Positions 8,673 through 16,474 of a stretch of DNA of 64,000 nt are shown here, piece by piece. The stretch comes from an uncultured Ilumatobacter sp. (GTDB lineage Bacteria > Actinomycetota > Acidimicrobiia > Acidimicrobiales > Ilumatobacteraceae): the NCBI GenBank assembly GCA_937905835.1, contig CALCXK010000102.1, positions 1 to 64,000 of the forward strand, read 5' to 3'. The notes below the pieces were generated by a model. That model worked only from the letters and a program-made list of their open reading frames with translations. It searched no databases and was not told the origin of the DNA. The position numbers and the translations under genes are program-made. Each line of letters opens with the position of its first letter. The stretch's first letter is position 1.

Positions 8673-9338
8673 ATGGATCTGCAGTACGCTCTACGCACCA
8701 ACGGCACCGTTCGCTCATTCAAGAACGATCCGGTCGGGCTCGACACCGTGGCTGCGATCCTCGACGACGCCCGGTTCGCTCCCTCTGGTGGCAACGGTCA
8801 GCCGTGGCGCGTTGCTGTCGTTGAGGACCGACCGCTGCGACGTGGCCTCGCCGAGCTGATGCAGCCCGTGTGGGACGAATACCTCGAGATCCGAATGGCA
8901 GGCGGTCAGCCATACACCGTGGTGGGATACGAGACGCCAGACAGGATCACGCCAGACAAACCCAACGAACTCCTCGACAACATCGATTCCGTCCCGGTGG
9001 TGCTGGCTATCGCTGCCGATCTCAGCAAGATCGCAATGATGGACGCCGACCTTGATCGGCCGCCGATGACCGGAGGCGGGTCGATCTATCCGTTCTGCTG
9101 GAACCTCATGTTGTCGGCCCGGCATCACGGCCTCGGGGGCGTCATGACCACCTTCCTCAGTCGTTGCGAACCTGAAGCTGCCGGCCTCCTCGGCCTCCCC
9201 AAAGACCACGCACTCGTTGCGACAATCTTCCTCGGTCATCCTGTCCGGCAGCCGACGCGACTCAACCGTGAGCCAGTCGAGTCGTTCGCCACAATCAACA
9301 GATTCGACGGCGTTCCGCTGCAATCGCCCACCAAGTGA
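8673..9338 (+). CDS. Nitroreductase-family flavoprotein
   Basis: A 221-residue FMN-dependent oxidoreductase. The N-terminal MDLQYALRTNGTVRSFKNDPV and ARFAPSGGNGQPWRVAVV segments are the classic nitroreductase FMN-binding pattern, and the later GLGGVMTTFL and FLGHP are also typical. Such enzymes reduce nitro compounds, quinones or flavins using NAD(P)H; the physiological substrate is not evident. The ATG at 8673 fits the family N-terminus and has a TAGGTT box 7 nt upstream. It is divergent from betA, with no other sign of a functional link. Confidence 0.85.
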   Translation: MDLQYALRTNGTVRSFKNDPVGLDTVAAILDDARFAPSGGNGQPWRVAVVEDRPLRRGLAELMQPVWDEYLEIRMAGGQPYTVVGYETPDRITPDKPNELLDNIDSVPVVLAIAADLSKIAMMDADLDRPPMTGGGSIYPFCWNLMLSARHHGLGGVMTTFLSRCEPEAAGLLGLPKDHALVATIFLGHPVRQPTRLNREPVESFATINRFDGVPLQSPTK

Positions 9339-9505
9339 GCCCGGATTCTGCCGTGACGGGCTCGCAGCAGCCCGACCTCCCATTTGGTGAGTCGCTCCGT
9401 CCGAGCGTCGTTTTCCGAGAAGTTCGGAGCAACCATGGTCGACGGAGATCATGGCGATCGATAAAAAGACCGGCGAGACAATCTCAGCCCATCGGGCCGT
9501 AGCGG

Positions 9506-10159
9506 CTACTCGAAGTCCCAGTCATACGGAATGTTGTCGTCGCCGCGGTACTGCTCGACGGCATGTTCCTTGGCATTCTCAATGAACCGCTTGACCTTCA
9601 TCGGGTCTTTCCTGCCTGGTTCCTTTTCGACGCCGCTGACGACATCGACGCCCCACGGCCGCACTTCCTCGACGGCGCTCCCGACGTTCTCGGGGGTGAG
9701 GCCGCCAGCGAGAATCAGCTTCATCGAGTCGGGTGCTTCGCCAGCGATCGACCAGTCGAACACCTTGCCGCTCCCCGGGCTCGGCGCATCGAGCAGGATC
9801 ATGTCGGTGCCGTATCGATCGGCAATGGGAAGGTTCTCGTCATCGGATGCGAACGCTTTGATCACCCAACGGAAATGGCCAGCGATCTCTTTGGTTTGGG
9901 CTGGAGTCTCACGGCCGTGCAGTTGAATGGCCTTGACTCCGGCCTTGTGGGCAATCTCGATGACACGCGACGGGTGCTCGTTGCGGAACACCCCGACGGT
10001 CAAGATCTCGGGCGGCAGCCGTCGGGTGATGTCGTAGACCTTCTGCGGCGCAACCTGGCGTGTCGACGGAGCGAAGATGAAGCCGACAGCGTCAGCACCC
10101 AGGGCTACCGACAGCAGTGCGTCGTCTTCGTTGGTGATACCGCAGATCTTCACGAACAT
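9506..10159 (-). CDS. trpF: Phosphoribosylanthranilate isomerase
   Basis: A 217-residue TIM-barrel enzyme that isomerises N-(5-phosphoribosyl)anthranilate to CdRP in tryptophan synthesis. It starts MFVKICGIT, with the catalytic Cys in KICG, then GADAVGFIF, VKAIQLHG, the catalytic Asp in MILLDAPSPGSGKVFDW, and the phosphate-binding LAGGLTPENV and GVDVVSGVE. The ATG at 10159 begins exactly at the family start. It stands alone, separated from trpC (15.7 kb) by other genes, so the trp genes are dispersed here. It is divergent from ppk2. Confidence 0.95.
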   Translation of the reverse strand: MFVKICGITNEDDALLSVALGADAVGFIFAPSTRQVAPQKVYDITRRLPPEILTVGVFRNEHPSRVIEIAHKAGVKAIQLHGRETPAQTKEIAGHFRWVIKAFASDDENLPIADRYGTDMILLDAPSPGSGKVFDWSIAGEAPDSMKLILAGGLTPENVGSAVEEVRPWGVDVVSGVEKEPGRKDPMKVKRFIENAKEHAVEQYRGDDNIPYDWDFE

Positions 10160-10225
10160 GAGATCTTGAACGGTACTTGCACCAGCACCCGTGCGTGGGT
10201 ATCTGTTTCGTGGCAGTCTCAACGA

Positions 10226-10972
10226 ATGACACGCCTGGACCAGATCGACCTCTCTGCTTCGCTCCAAAAAGATGAGTACGAGGAACGGCTGGCTGCTGGC
10301 CAGCGACGCTTCGAAGAACTCCGGCTGCACCTCGGTGGGCAAACCAACGGTGGCAACCTGGGCCCCGGCCTCCTCGTCGTGCTTGAGGGTTCCGATGCTG
10401 GTGGCAAGGGTGGAGCCATCAAACGGCTCGTCCAGCCGCTCGACCCCCGGCATTACAGCGTGTACAGCTATGCCGCACCGAGTTCACGCGAGCTTCGCCA
10501 CCACTTCCTCTGGCGGTTCTGGAGCAAGGTCCCGGGCCGAGGCGGCATGTGCGTGTTCGACCGCAGCTGGTACGGCCGTGTCCTCGTCGAACGGGTCGAA
10601 GAATTTGCGACCGTTCAGGAGTGGACCCGGGCTTACGACGAGATCGTCAGCTTTGAGCGCGGCCTCGCGGTCGAAGGAACCATCATCGTCAAGTTCTGGA
10701 TGCATGTCAGTCCCGACGAACAACTCGAGCGGTTCAACAGCCGCAAAGAAGACCCGCTCAGGAAGTGGAAGCTCACGGACGAAGACTGGCGAAATCGCGA
10801 GAAGCGCGACCTCTACGACGAGGCCGCCGAGGACATGTTCGAGCGCACCGACCACGCCGCCGCTCCGTGGAATCTGGTTGCAGGGAACCAAAAGAAGTGG
10901 GCCCGCATCGCCGTGCTCGAAACCACGATCAAGCGCATCGAGCACGGCCTCGAACTCTGGAACTCCCAGTAA
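10226..10972 (+). CDS. ppk2: Polyphosphate kinase 2
   Basis: A 248-residue PPK2-family kinase that transfers phosphate between polyphosphate and nucleotides. It carries Walker A GSDAGGKGG (about residues 55-63), the lid region, and the Walker B-like FDRSWYGRVLVERVE with Asp112. EQLERFNSRKEDPLRKWKL and the DYDEA-like DLYDEAAEDMFERT segments are family hallmarks. One-domain architecture suggests class I or III; nucleotide preference (GDP, ADP or AMP) cannot be decided by eye. It is divergent from trpF with 66 nt between the starts. Confidence 0.92.
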   Translation: MTRLDQIDLSASLQKDEYEERLAAGQRRFEELRLHLGGQTNGGNLGPGLLVVLEGSDAGGKGGAIKRLVQPLDPRHYSVYSYAAPSSRELRHHFLWRFWSKVPGRGGMCVFDRSWYGRVLVERVEEFATVQEWTRAYDEIVSFERGLAVEGTIIVKFWMHVSPDEQLERFNSRKEDPLRKWKLTDEDWRNREKRDLYDEAAEDMFERTDHAAAPWNLVAGNQKKWARIAVLETTIKRIEHGLELWNSQ

Positions 10973-11036
10973 CGCTGCCCCACTTTGGTCTGACCGGAGC
11001 GTGACAAGTCAGAGCGCGAGATGCTGGGCGCGGCGC

Positions 11037-11468
11037 TTACCTCAGGACGCTGGTGAGGAGCAGGCTGGTCTCGCTGTTCACGACGCCTTCAACTGACCGA
11101 ATCTGGACGAGGACGCGGTCGAAGCTGGCCAGCGAGTTCGTGCGAATCTCAGCAACGAGGTCCCAACCGCCGTTCGTCGTATGGAGTGTCTGCAACTCAG
11201 GGATGCCACGGAGTCGCTTAATGACATCCTCGGTCGTCCGACCTTCAACTTCGATGAGCGACACGGCCCGAACAGACTGCGGGTCATGGTCTTCGCGGAC
11301 ACGGACGGTGAAGCCGAGCACCGTGCCCGACTCCTGGAGTCGATCGAGCCGGCTGTTGATCGTTGCCCGGGTCACGCCGAGCCGGCGAGCGAGCGTCGTC
11401 ACGGCCTCTCGCCCATCGGCGCGCAGCGCCGAGATCAGCTGTTGATCGAGTTCGTCCAGCTCCTGCAT
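11037..11468 (-). CDS. Lrp/AsnC-family transcriptional regulator
   Basis: A 143-residue amino-acid-responsive regulator. Residues 1-60 carry the helix-turn-helix (DELDQQLISALRADGR, then RRLGVTRATINSRLDRL); residues 65-143 form the RAM ligand-binding domain with VRAVSLIEVEG and a conserved TTNGGWDLVAEI strand. It is divergent from ornithine cyclodeaminase and ctlX, so it probably controls them in response to arginine, ornithine or proline. Two overlapping palindromes in the intergenic region are suitable operators. ATG 11468 is preferred over the upstream Cys-rich extension. Confidence 0.9.
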   Translation of the reverse strand: MQELDELDQQLISALRADGREAVTTLARRLGVTRATINSRLDRLQESGTVLGFTVRVREDHDPQSVRAVSLIEVEGRTTEDVIKRLRGIPELQTLHTTNGGWDLVAEIRTNSLASFDRVLVQIRSVEGVVNSETSLLLTSVLR

Positions 11469-11471
11469 AAC

Positions 11472-11507
11472 CACAATGCTACATACAGGCGAACATTGTG
11501 TACACAA
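11472..11507. promoter_or_regulatory. Nested palindromes, candidate AsnC/Lrp operators
   Basis: A perfect 12-bp palindrome TTGTGTACACAA lies at 11496-11507. Its left part also forms a 7-bp inverted repeat, CACAATG (11472-11478) with CATTGTG (11494-11500), spaced 15 nt. Both sit between the divergent regulator and ornithine cyclodeaminase genes, immediately upstream of the regulator start, as expected for autoregulation. Confidence 0.6.
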
Positions 11508-11559
11508 CAGTAGTCAGATTGTCGCATTATTCTCATTGCTGCTACACATTGCACAGTCG

Positions 11560-11565
11560 TACCAT
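11560..11565 (+). promoter_or_regulatory. Probable -10 box, leaderless ornithine cyclodeaminase
   Basis: TACCAT lies 6 nt upstream of the ATG at 11572; no Shine-Dalgarno is seen. Confidence 0.4.
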
Positions 11566-11571
11566 GAACTG

Positions 11572-12627
11572 ATGACCGAGACTGCTGTTCGATTCGTAGA
11601 TGTCAAGAACATCACTCGCTGGGCCGCACAGCAGGGTGTCGAGAACATCATGCTCGGCATGATCGACTACATCGAGGCTGACTTCCGGCGCTGGCCCGTG
11701 TTCGACAAGTGCGCTCGTCTCGGCAGCCACTCCGATGTCGGAGTGATCGAGTTGATGCCGACGAGCGATGGCGAAGAATACGGCTTCAAGTACGTGAACG
11801 GCCACCCGTCAAACCCCGCCACCGGCCATCAGACCGTCACCGCGTTCGGCGTACTCGCTGATGTGGCGACCGGCTACCCGACCTTCTGGTCGGAGATGAC
11901 CGTGCTCACCGCCCTCCGCACCGCTGCCACGTCGGCCATGGTGGCAAAGCGTCTCGCACGACCAGACAGTGCGACAATCGCGCTGATCGGCAATGGCACG
12001 CAGTCCGAATTCCAAGCGCTCGCAATGCGTGCAGCGCTCGGCATCAACTCTGTGCGGGTCTGGGATACCGACCGCGCAGCGATGGAGAAATTCGTTCGTA
12101 ACGCCGAGCCGCTCGGTTTCGACGTGTCCGTCGCATCGAGCGCCCACGACGCAGTGCGCGGCGCCGACATCGTCACCACGTGCACCGCCGACAAGGCAAG
12201 CGCCACCGTCCTCACCGCCGACATGATCGAGCCGGGAATGCACATCAACGCCATCGGCGGCGACTGCCCCGGCAAAACCGAACTCGATGCTCGGATCCTC
12301 ACCATGGGCGACGTCTTCGTCGAGTTCCCCGACCAGACATGGGTCGAGGGCGAGATCCAGCAGATGCCCGCCGACTTCCCGATCACCGAACTGTGGAAGG
12401 TCTTCATCGGCGAAGCTGCCGGCCGCACCTCCCCAGACCAGATCACGATTTTCGACTCAGTCGGCTTCGCCATCGAGGACTTCGCAGCGCTGCGATACCT
12501 CCGTGACGCCGTCGACGGCACCGACTTTTACGCACTCGTCGATCTGATCGCCGACCCCTCCGACCCGAAAAACCTCTTCGGCCTCATCGCCGACGCCCGG
12601 GTCCCCGTGCTGTCTGGCGGTGCGTGA
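11572..12627 (+). CDS. ocd: Ornithine cyclodeaminase
   Basis: A 351-residue NAD-dependent enzyme of the ornithine cyclodeaminase/mu-crystallin family that converts L-ornithine to L-proline and ammonia. It shows the substrate-side residues around GFKYVNGHPSNP, the NAD-binding IALIGNGTQSEFQ Rossmann motif near residue 140, and INAIGGDCPGKTEL with the Asp typical of true ornithine cyclodeaminases. FVEFPDQTWVEGEIQQ is also characteristic of that branch. Its TGA overlaps the ATG of ctlX by 1 nt. With ctlX it gives a route from citrulline to ornithine to proline under the divergent AsnC regulator. Confidence 0.92.
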   Translation: MTETAVRFVDVKNITRWAAQQGVENIMLGMIDYIEADFRRWPVFDKCARLGSHSDVGVIELMPTSDGEEYGFKYVNGHPSNPATGHQTVTAFGVLADVATGYPTFWSEMTVLTALRTAATSAMVAKRLARPDSATIALIGNGTQSEFQALAMRAALGINSVRVWDTDRAAMEKFVRNAEPLGFDVSVASSAHDAVRGADIVTTCTADKASATVLTADMIEPGMHINAIGGDCPGKTELDARILTMGDVFVEFPDQTWVEGEIQQMPADFPITELWKVFIGEAAGRTSPDQITIFDSVGFAIEDFAALRYLRDAVDGTDFYALVDLIADPSDPKNLFGLIADARVPVLSGGA

Positions 12628-13559
12628 TGATCCAGGCGCCAAGCGCCGTGGTGATGGTCCGCCCCCATCACTTCTCCCCCAACCCTGACACCGCTGCCGA
12701 CAACTCGTTCCAAGCACTCGACGACCGAAGAACGGCCGTCGAGATCGCTGCTGACGGACAGCGAGAAGTCACCACAGCGGCCGAAGCGCTCCGGGCAGTC
12801 GGTGTTGACGTCCATTTGTTCGACGACCACGAGACCGCCCGGCCAGACAGCGTCTTCCCAAACAACTGGTTCTCGACACACTCGGGCGGCCACGTCGCTA
12901 TCTATCCCATGTACTCGCCGAGCCGCCGGACCGAGCGTCGCGTCGACGTCATCGAAACGCTCAAATCGCAATTCCGCGTCCAAGACGTCATTGACTACTC
13001 AGGGCTCGAACACGACGACGTCTTCCTCGAAGGAACCGGCGCCATGGTCATCGACCACGTCACCCGGGTGGCCTACGCGGCCCGATCCAACCGCGCGAAC
13101 CCGATCGCGCTGGAACGGTTCTGCACCAACTTCGGCTACGAACCAATGGCCTTCGATGCAACTGACGAGGCGGGTGTTCCGGTCTACCACACCAATGTGA
13201 TGATGACGATCGCCACCGATTTCGTCATGGTCGGCCTCGACATGATCGCCGATGCCCAGCGTCGACGCGAAGTAATCGAACGCTTGACATCGCCTGGCCG
13301 AGCGGTTGTCGGACTGACCTATGAGCAGATCAACAACTTTGCCGGCAACGCCATCGAACTCCGAGGTCGAGACGGACGCGTGCTGGCACTGTCTCAGCGA
13401 GCCCACGCCAGTCTCAGTGACGAACAGCGTGATGTGATCAGCCGGAGCTGCACGTTGCTCCCCCTCGACGTCCCGACCATCGAACTCGCTGGTGGCAGCG
13501 TGCGCTGCATGATCGCCGGAATTCATCTCGACCGGCGCCCCGTCGCAGCGGCACTTTAA
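12627..13559 (+). CDS. ctlX: Citrulline hydrolase / arginine deiminase-related protein (CtlX type)
   Basis: A 310-residue protein of the amidinotransferase/arginine deiminase superfamily. SVFPNNWFSTH, YPMYSPSRRTERR, LEGTGAMVIDH, a central YHTNVMM His and the C-terminal GGSVRCMIAG with the nucleophilic Cys (about residue 297) match the CtlX group. In Francisella that group hydrolyses citrulline to ornithine. Coupling to ornithine cyclodeaminase strongly supports this role. Start: GTG 12624 would give a 4-nt overlap, ATG 12627 a 1-nt overlap; the ATG is preferred. Dimethylarginine or arginine hydrolysis is an alternative activity in the superfamily. Confidence 0.82.
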   Translation: MIQAPSAVVMVRPHHFSPNPDTAADNSFQALDDRRTAVEIAADGQREVTTAAEALRAVGVDVHLFDDHETARPDSVFPNNWFSTHSGGHVAIYPMYSPSRRTERRVDVIETLKSQFRVQDVIDYSGLEHDDVFLEGTGAMVIDHVTRVAYAARSNRANPIALERFCTNFGYEPMAFDATDEAGVPVYHTNVMMTIATDFVMVGLDMIADAQRRREVIERLTSPGRAVVGLTYEQINNFAGNAIELRGRDGRVLALSQRAHASLSDEQRDVISRSCTLLPLDVPTIELAGGSVRCMIAGIHLDRRPVAAAL

Positions 13560-13581
13560 AAATCAGCCCGACAATCCGGCA

Positions 13582-13596
13582 TGGTGCCTGGCACCA
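13582..13596. repeat. Short palindrome between ctlX and SDR gene
   Basis: TGGTGCCTGGCACCA is a perfect 7-bp inverted repeat around one base. A related imperfect sequence, GTGGTGTCTGGCACGAC, follows the next gene near 14486. They resemble small dispersed palindromes and may act as weak terminators. Confidence 0.45.
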
Positions 13597-13624
13597 CGAG
13601 GTCCTCGTACGCGAAACTCATTCC

Positions 13625-14473
13625 ATGAAGAACTTTCGTGGCACGACCGCAGCGATCACCGGCGCCGGCTCAGGCATCGGGCGAGCACTGGCGATCGATC
13701 TCGCGCAGCGTGGCGCAGGCTTGGCACTCAGCGACGTCGACGATGCCGGCCTCGCCGAGACCGTTGGCCGCTGTGAAGGCCATGCCGTCAAGGTCACGTC
13801 GCAGCATCTCGACGTTGCCGACCGCGATGCGATGTTCGCGTGGGCTGACGATTCCGCCGACCAGCACGACGGCGTGAACATGATTGTGAACAATGCCGGC
13901 GTAACACTCGGCGCCACGTTCGAAGGGTCGTCAATCGACGATTTCGAATGGTTGATGAACATCAACTTCTGGGGCGTCGTTCACGGCACCCAGGCGTTCC
14001 TGCCGCATCTTCGCGCCGCCGGCACAGCGGGTCCTGAACACGGCCACGTCGTCAACATCTCGAGCGTGTTCGGGCTGGTGTCAATCCCTGGTCAGGCTGC
14101 GTACAACGCAGCGAAGTTCGCTGTTCGCGGCTTCACCGACGCACTCCGCATTGAGCTGGAAATCGAGCGTGCCCCGGTTTCCACGACCACGATCCACCCG
14201 GGTGGCATCAAGACCAACATTGCCCGCAACGCCCGCCTGACTGACAGCGTGCGCGACGTCGGTGCCGATGCGAGCGACTTCACGACAGAGTTCGACAAGC
14301 TCGCCCGCACGACTCCGGAGAAAGCCGCCCGTCAGATCCTCAAGGCCGTCGAACGCAACCGTCGCCGAGCACTCATTGGCCCCGACGCCGTTCTCTTCGA
14401 CATCGCATCACGCCTGCCCGCCGGGCTGTATCAGCGTGCACTGATCGCCGGCGGCCGACGCGAACTGAAGTGA
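13625..14473 (+). CDS. Short-chain dehydrogenase/reductase
   Basis: A 282-residue classical SDR that should catalyse an NAD(P)-dependent alcohol/ketone interconversion. It has the cofactor motif TGAGSGIG (residues 13-20), NNAG in the strand after the dinucleotide fold, the catalytic Ser in VVNISSVFG and the YNAAK Tyr-Lys pair. HPGGIKTNIARNAR and a C-terminal helix ending GLYQRALIAGGRR suggest a lipid- or membrane-associated subgroup often found in actinobacteria. The substrate cannot be predicted. It converges with the thioredoxin-like gene downstream. Confidence 0.88.
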   Translation: MKNFRGTTAAITGAGSGIGRALAIDLAQRGAGLALSDVDDAGLAETVGRCEGHAVKVTSQHLDVADRDAMFAWADDSADQHDGVNMIVNNAGVTLGATFEGSSIDDFEWLMNINFWGVVHGTQAFLPHLRAAGTAGPEHGHVVNISSVFGLVSIPGQAAYNAAKFAVRGFTDALRIELEIERAPVSTTTIHPGGIKTNIARNARLTDSVRDVGADASDFTTEFDKLARTTPEKAARQILKAVERNRRRALIGPDAVLFDIASRLPAGLYQRALIAGGRRELK

Positions 14474-14510
14474 TCGAACGACACCGTGGTGTCTGGCACG
14501 ACGTCGTCTG

Positions 14511-15635
14511 CTACATCGTTTTTGGGTAGTAACTGCCGACCGCTCGCGACGAGACTTCTGAACGGAAGTCGGAGTCGAACGGCCACGCGTCCTCTTCGCC
14601 CTTGACCGGGCCCTGCACGAAACGGCCGTAGTCGCCACCGATGCGTTCTTGGCCGAACAGCGACCAAGCCTGACGCTTGTAGGTCCAGTTGTCGGGTTGC
14701 AGCCGGTGAGAGGCATTGAAATGCTCGATCGCAGCGTCGCGGTTACCCGCTTGCCACAGGTGGTTGGCCAACTCGAAGTGAGCAGCCCCCTTGGACATGG
14801 CGGCATCGCGCGGCTCCGACCGGGCAACCACTTCGTCTGGCGACATCACGAATTCGCTCGCGTCACCCTTGGCTACCCAGTCGCGGATTGCCTCCGGGTA
14901 CGAGATGCGGTCCTGGCCTGAACCAAGCACTGCCCACATTCCCGGACCGTCTTCGGGCTCGTCAGGTGCACCGTGAGCGCGACCGAGGTCGGGCATGCCT
15001 TCGAGCATCTCTTTCGGAAACTCCTGCCGGCCTCCCGGCCAGCCCGGCTCTGGCGGACGAACAATCGTGCCGGTCTCGTCGATCCAGACGACATTCGGGA
15101 TGTTGACCACGCCGAAGAGCGTGTCTATCTGGTGTGTCGGATCGAGCAACGATGGGTGTTCCGGTGACGCTGCCTCGATGTAGCGACGGGATGCTTCAGG
15201 GCCGCTCAGTTCGAGAGAAACGGTGACAATCTCGAGGCCGTCATTGTGGAGTTCATCGCGGAGCGTCTGCCAACCTGGCAGATCGAATGAGCAACCTCAA
15301 TACGGAGCCCAGGAGACAATGACGACCTTTTGACCTCGAAGCGACGACAACCTGAACTCGTTGCCGTCGAGATCGCTCAACACCAACTCAGGGGCCTTCG
15401 CTGTGACCAGGGCATGGCCACCGATCGACTCGGGGCCGATCGCGGTGAGGCCGCTGGACTCGTCGGTCACGATCGCCATACCGAGCCGGTGAGCAGTCGA
15501 GGTGAGATTAAAGCCAGACTCGGGCGATGCCAACGGCACACACACCTCGGCCTTGCACGCGCCCTGCGGATTGATGTCCCAACCGGTGCCGTCGAGAAAG
15601 TCCGCAGAACTGATGTCGAGCGTCCGTGTCAGCAT
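14511..15635 (-). CDS. Thioredoxin-like redoxin with in-frame UGA (candidate selenoprotein)
   Basis: Read through the TGA at 15297-15299 this gene encodes 374 residues. Residues 1-85 carry TGWDINPQGACKAEVCVPL. Residues 86-215 form a TlpA/AhpC-like redoxin domain with LSDLDGNEFRLSSLRGQKVV, the redox site WAPY-U113-G-C115 then DLPGWQTLRDEL, and later FGVVNIPNVVWIDETG. The C-terminus has a short TPR-like stretch (AAHFELANHLWQAGNRDAAIEHF). The frame is identical on both sides of the TGA and a hairpin with a GGU loop follows it, so selenocysteine insertion is the best reading; a nonsense mutation in a Cys codon is the alternative. The ATG at 15635 has TATTAT 6 nt upstream. The selenocysteine machinery (selA, selB, selC, selD) is not in this window. 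Confidence 0.75.
15267..15299 (-). promoter_or_regulatory. Candidate bacterial SECIS element after in-frame UGA
   Basis: On the minus strand the UGA (15299-15297) is followed by 15 nt and then CUGCCA-GGU-UGGCAG (15281-15267), a perfect 6-bp stem extendable by a U-A pair, with a 3-nt apical loop starting GG. Known bacterial SECIS hairpins such as that of fdhF lie at this distance and carry G in the first loop positions. The stem also encodes LPGWQ, so codon constraint may contribute. Confidence 0.6.
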
Positions 15636-15641
15636 GCGCCG

Positions 15642-15647
15642 ATAATA
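15642..15647 (-). promoter_or_regulatory. Probable -10 box, leaderless redoxin gene
   Basis: On the minus strand TATTAT ends 6 nt before the ATG at 15635. It gives this gene a promoter of its own within the gap after trpC. Confidence 0.45.
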
Positions 15648-15681
15648 CGGTTCCGGATCGTTCGGGACGCAACCCTGCCGC

Positions 15682-16458
15682 TCAGCCGATGAGTTCGGCG
15701 AGCGCCTGCTTCGGGTCGACACTCGTGACGAGTGTTTCGCCGACGAGCACTGCGTCGTAACCCGCGGCTTCGAGCATCCGAGCGTCGTCGCCGCCCCGAA
15801 CACCCGACTCGGCGACCTTGATCGCATGCTGGGGAATCACTCCGCCCATCCGGATGGCCCGTTCGTGATCGATCTGGAAGGTGACGAGGTCGCGCTGGTT
15901 CACCCCGACGAGAGTCGCCTCGGCTTTCAGCGCGTGCTCGAGTTCGGCCTCGTCGTGGATCTCGACCAACACGTCGAGCCCGATCTGTGTGGCGAGCGCG
16001 TGAAAGCCTGCCAATTCGACTGGGTTGAGGGCCGCGGCGATCAGCAGGACGCAGTCGGCGCCCATCAGCCGAGCGTCGAGCACGTCGCGTTCGCTGACCG
16101 TGAAGTCTTTACGGATCACTGGAAGCGTGCAGGCGTTGCGAGCAGCTTGGAGGTCAGCAACCGACCCGCCGAAGCTCTCGACGTCAGTGAGTACCGAGAG
16201 GCACGACGCTCCTCCTGCCTCGTACAGCTTCGCCCATTCAGCCGGGTCGAGGCCGATGTTCAGGTCGCCTTTCGACGGCGAGCGACGCTTGATCTCGGCG
16301 ATCACCCCGAGCTGAGCAGTGCCGGCAAGGGCGGAACGGAATCCGCGCACCGCTGGCATGGCTGTTGCTTCGTCGATGAGTTGATCGATCGGGCGCGTGT
16401 CAGCAGCGGCCATCTCGCGATGACGATCAAGAATCTTGTCGAGGTAGGTCACAGCCAT
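15682..16458 (-). CDS. trpC: Indole-3-glycerol-phosphate synthase
   Basis: A 258-residue TIM barrel that closes CdRP to indole-3-glycerol phosphate in tryptophan synthesis. Key features are EIKRRSPSKGDL with the catalytic Lys, the VIRKDFTVSE catalytic segment, GADCVLLIAAAL, GVNQRDL, and the phosphate-binding VAESGVRGGDD and AVLVGETLV. The length is normal. It lies 16 nt after glyS on the same strand, so transcription with recO-glyS is likely. The next gene downstream is the UGA-containing redoxin, 46 nt away with its own promoter-like box. Confidence 0.95.
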   Translation of the reverse strand: MAVTYLDKILDRHREMAAADTRPIDQLIDEATAMPAVRGFRSALAGTAQLGVIAEIKRRSPSKGDLNIGLDPAEWAKLYEAGGASCLSVLTDVESFGGSVADLQAARNACTLPVIRKDFTVSERDVLDARLMGADCVLLIAAALNPVELAGFHALATQIGLDVLVEIHDEAELEHALKAEATLVGVNQRDLVTFQIDHERAIRMGGVIPQHAIKVAESGVRGGDDARMLEAAGYDAVLVGETLVTSVDPKQALAELIG

Positions 16459-16474
16459 GTCGAGCGGCCCGCCC

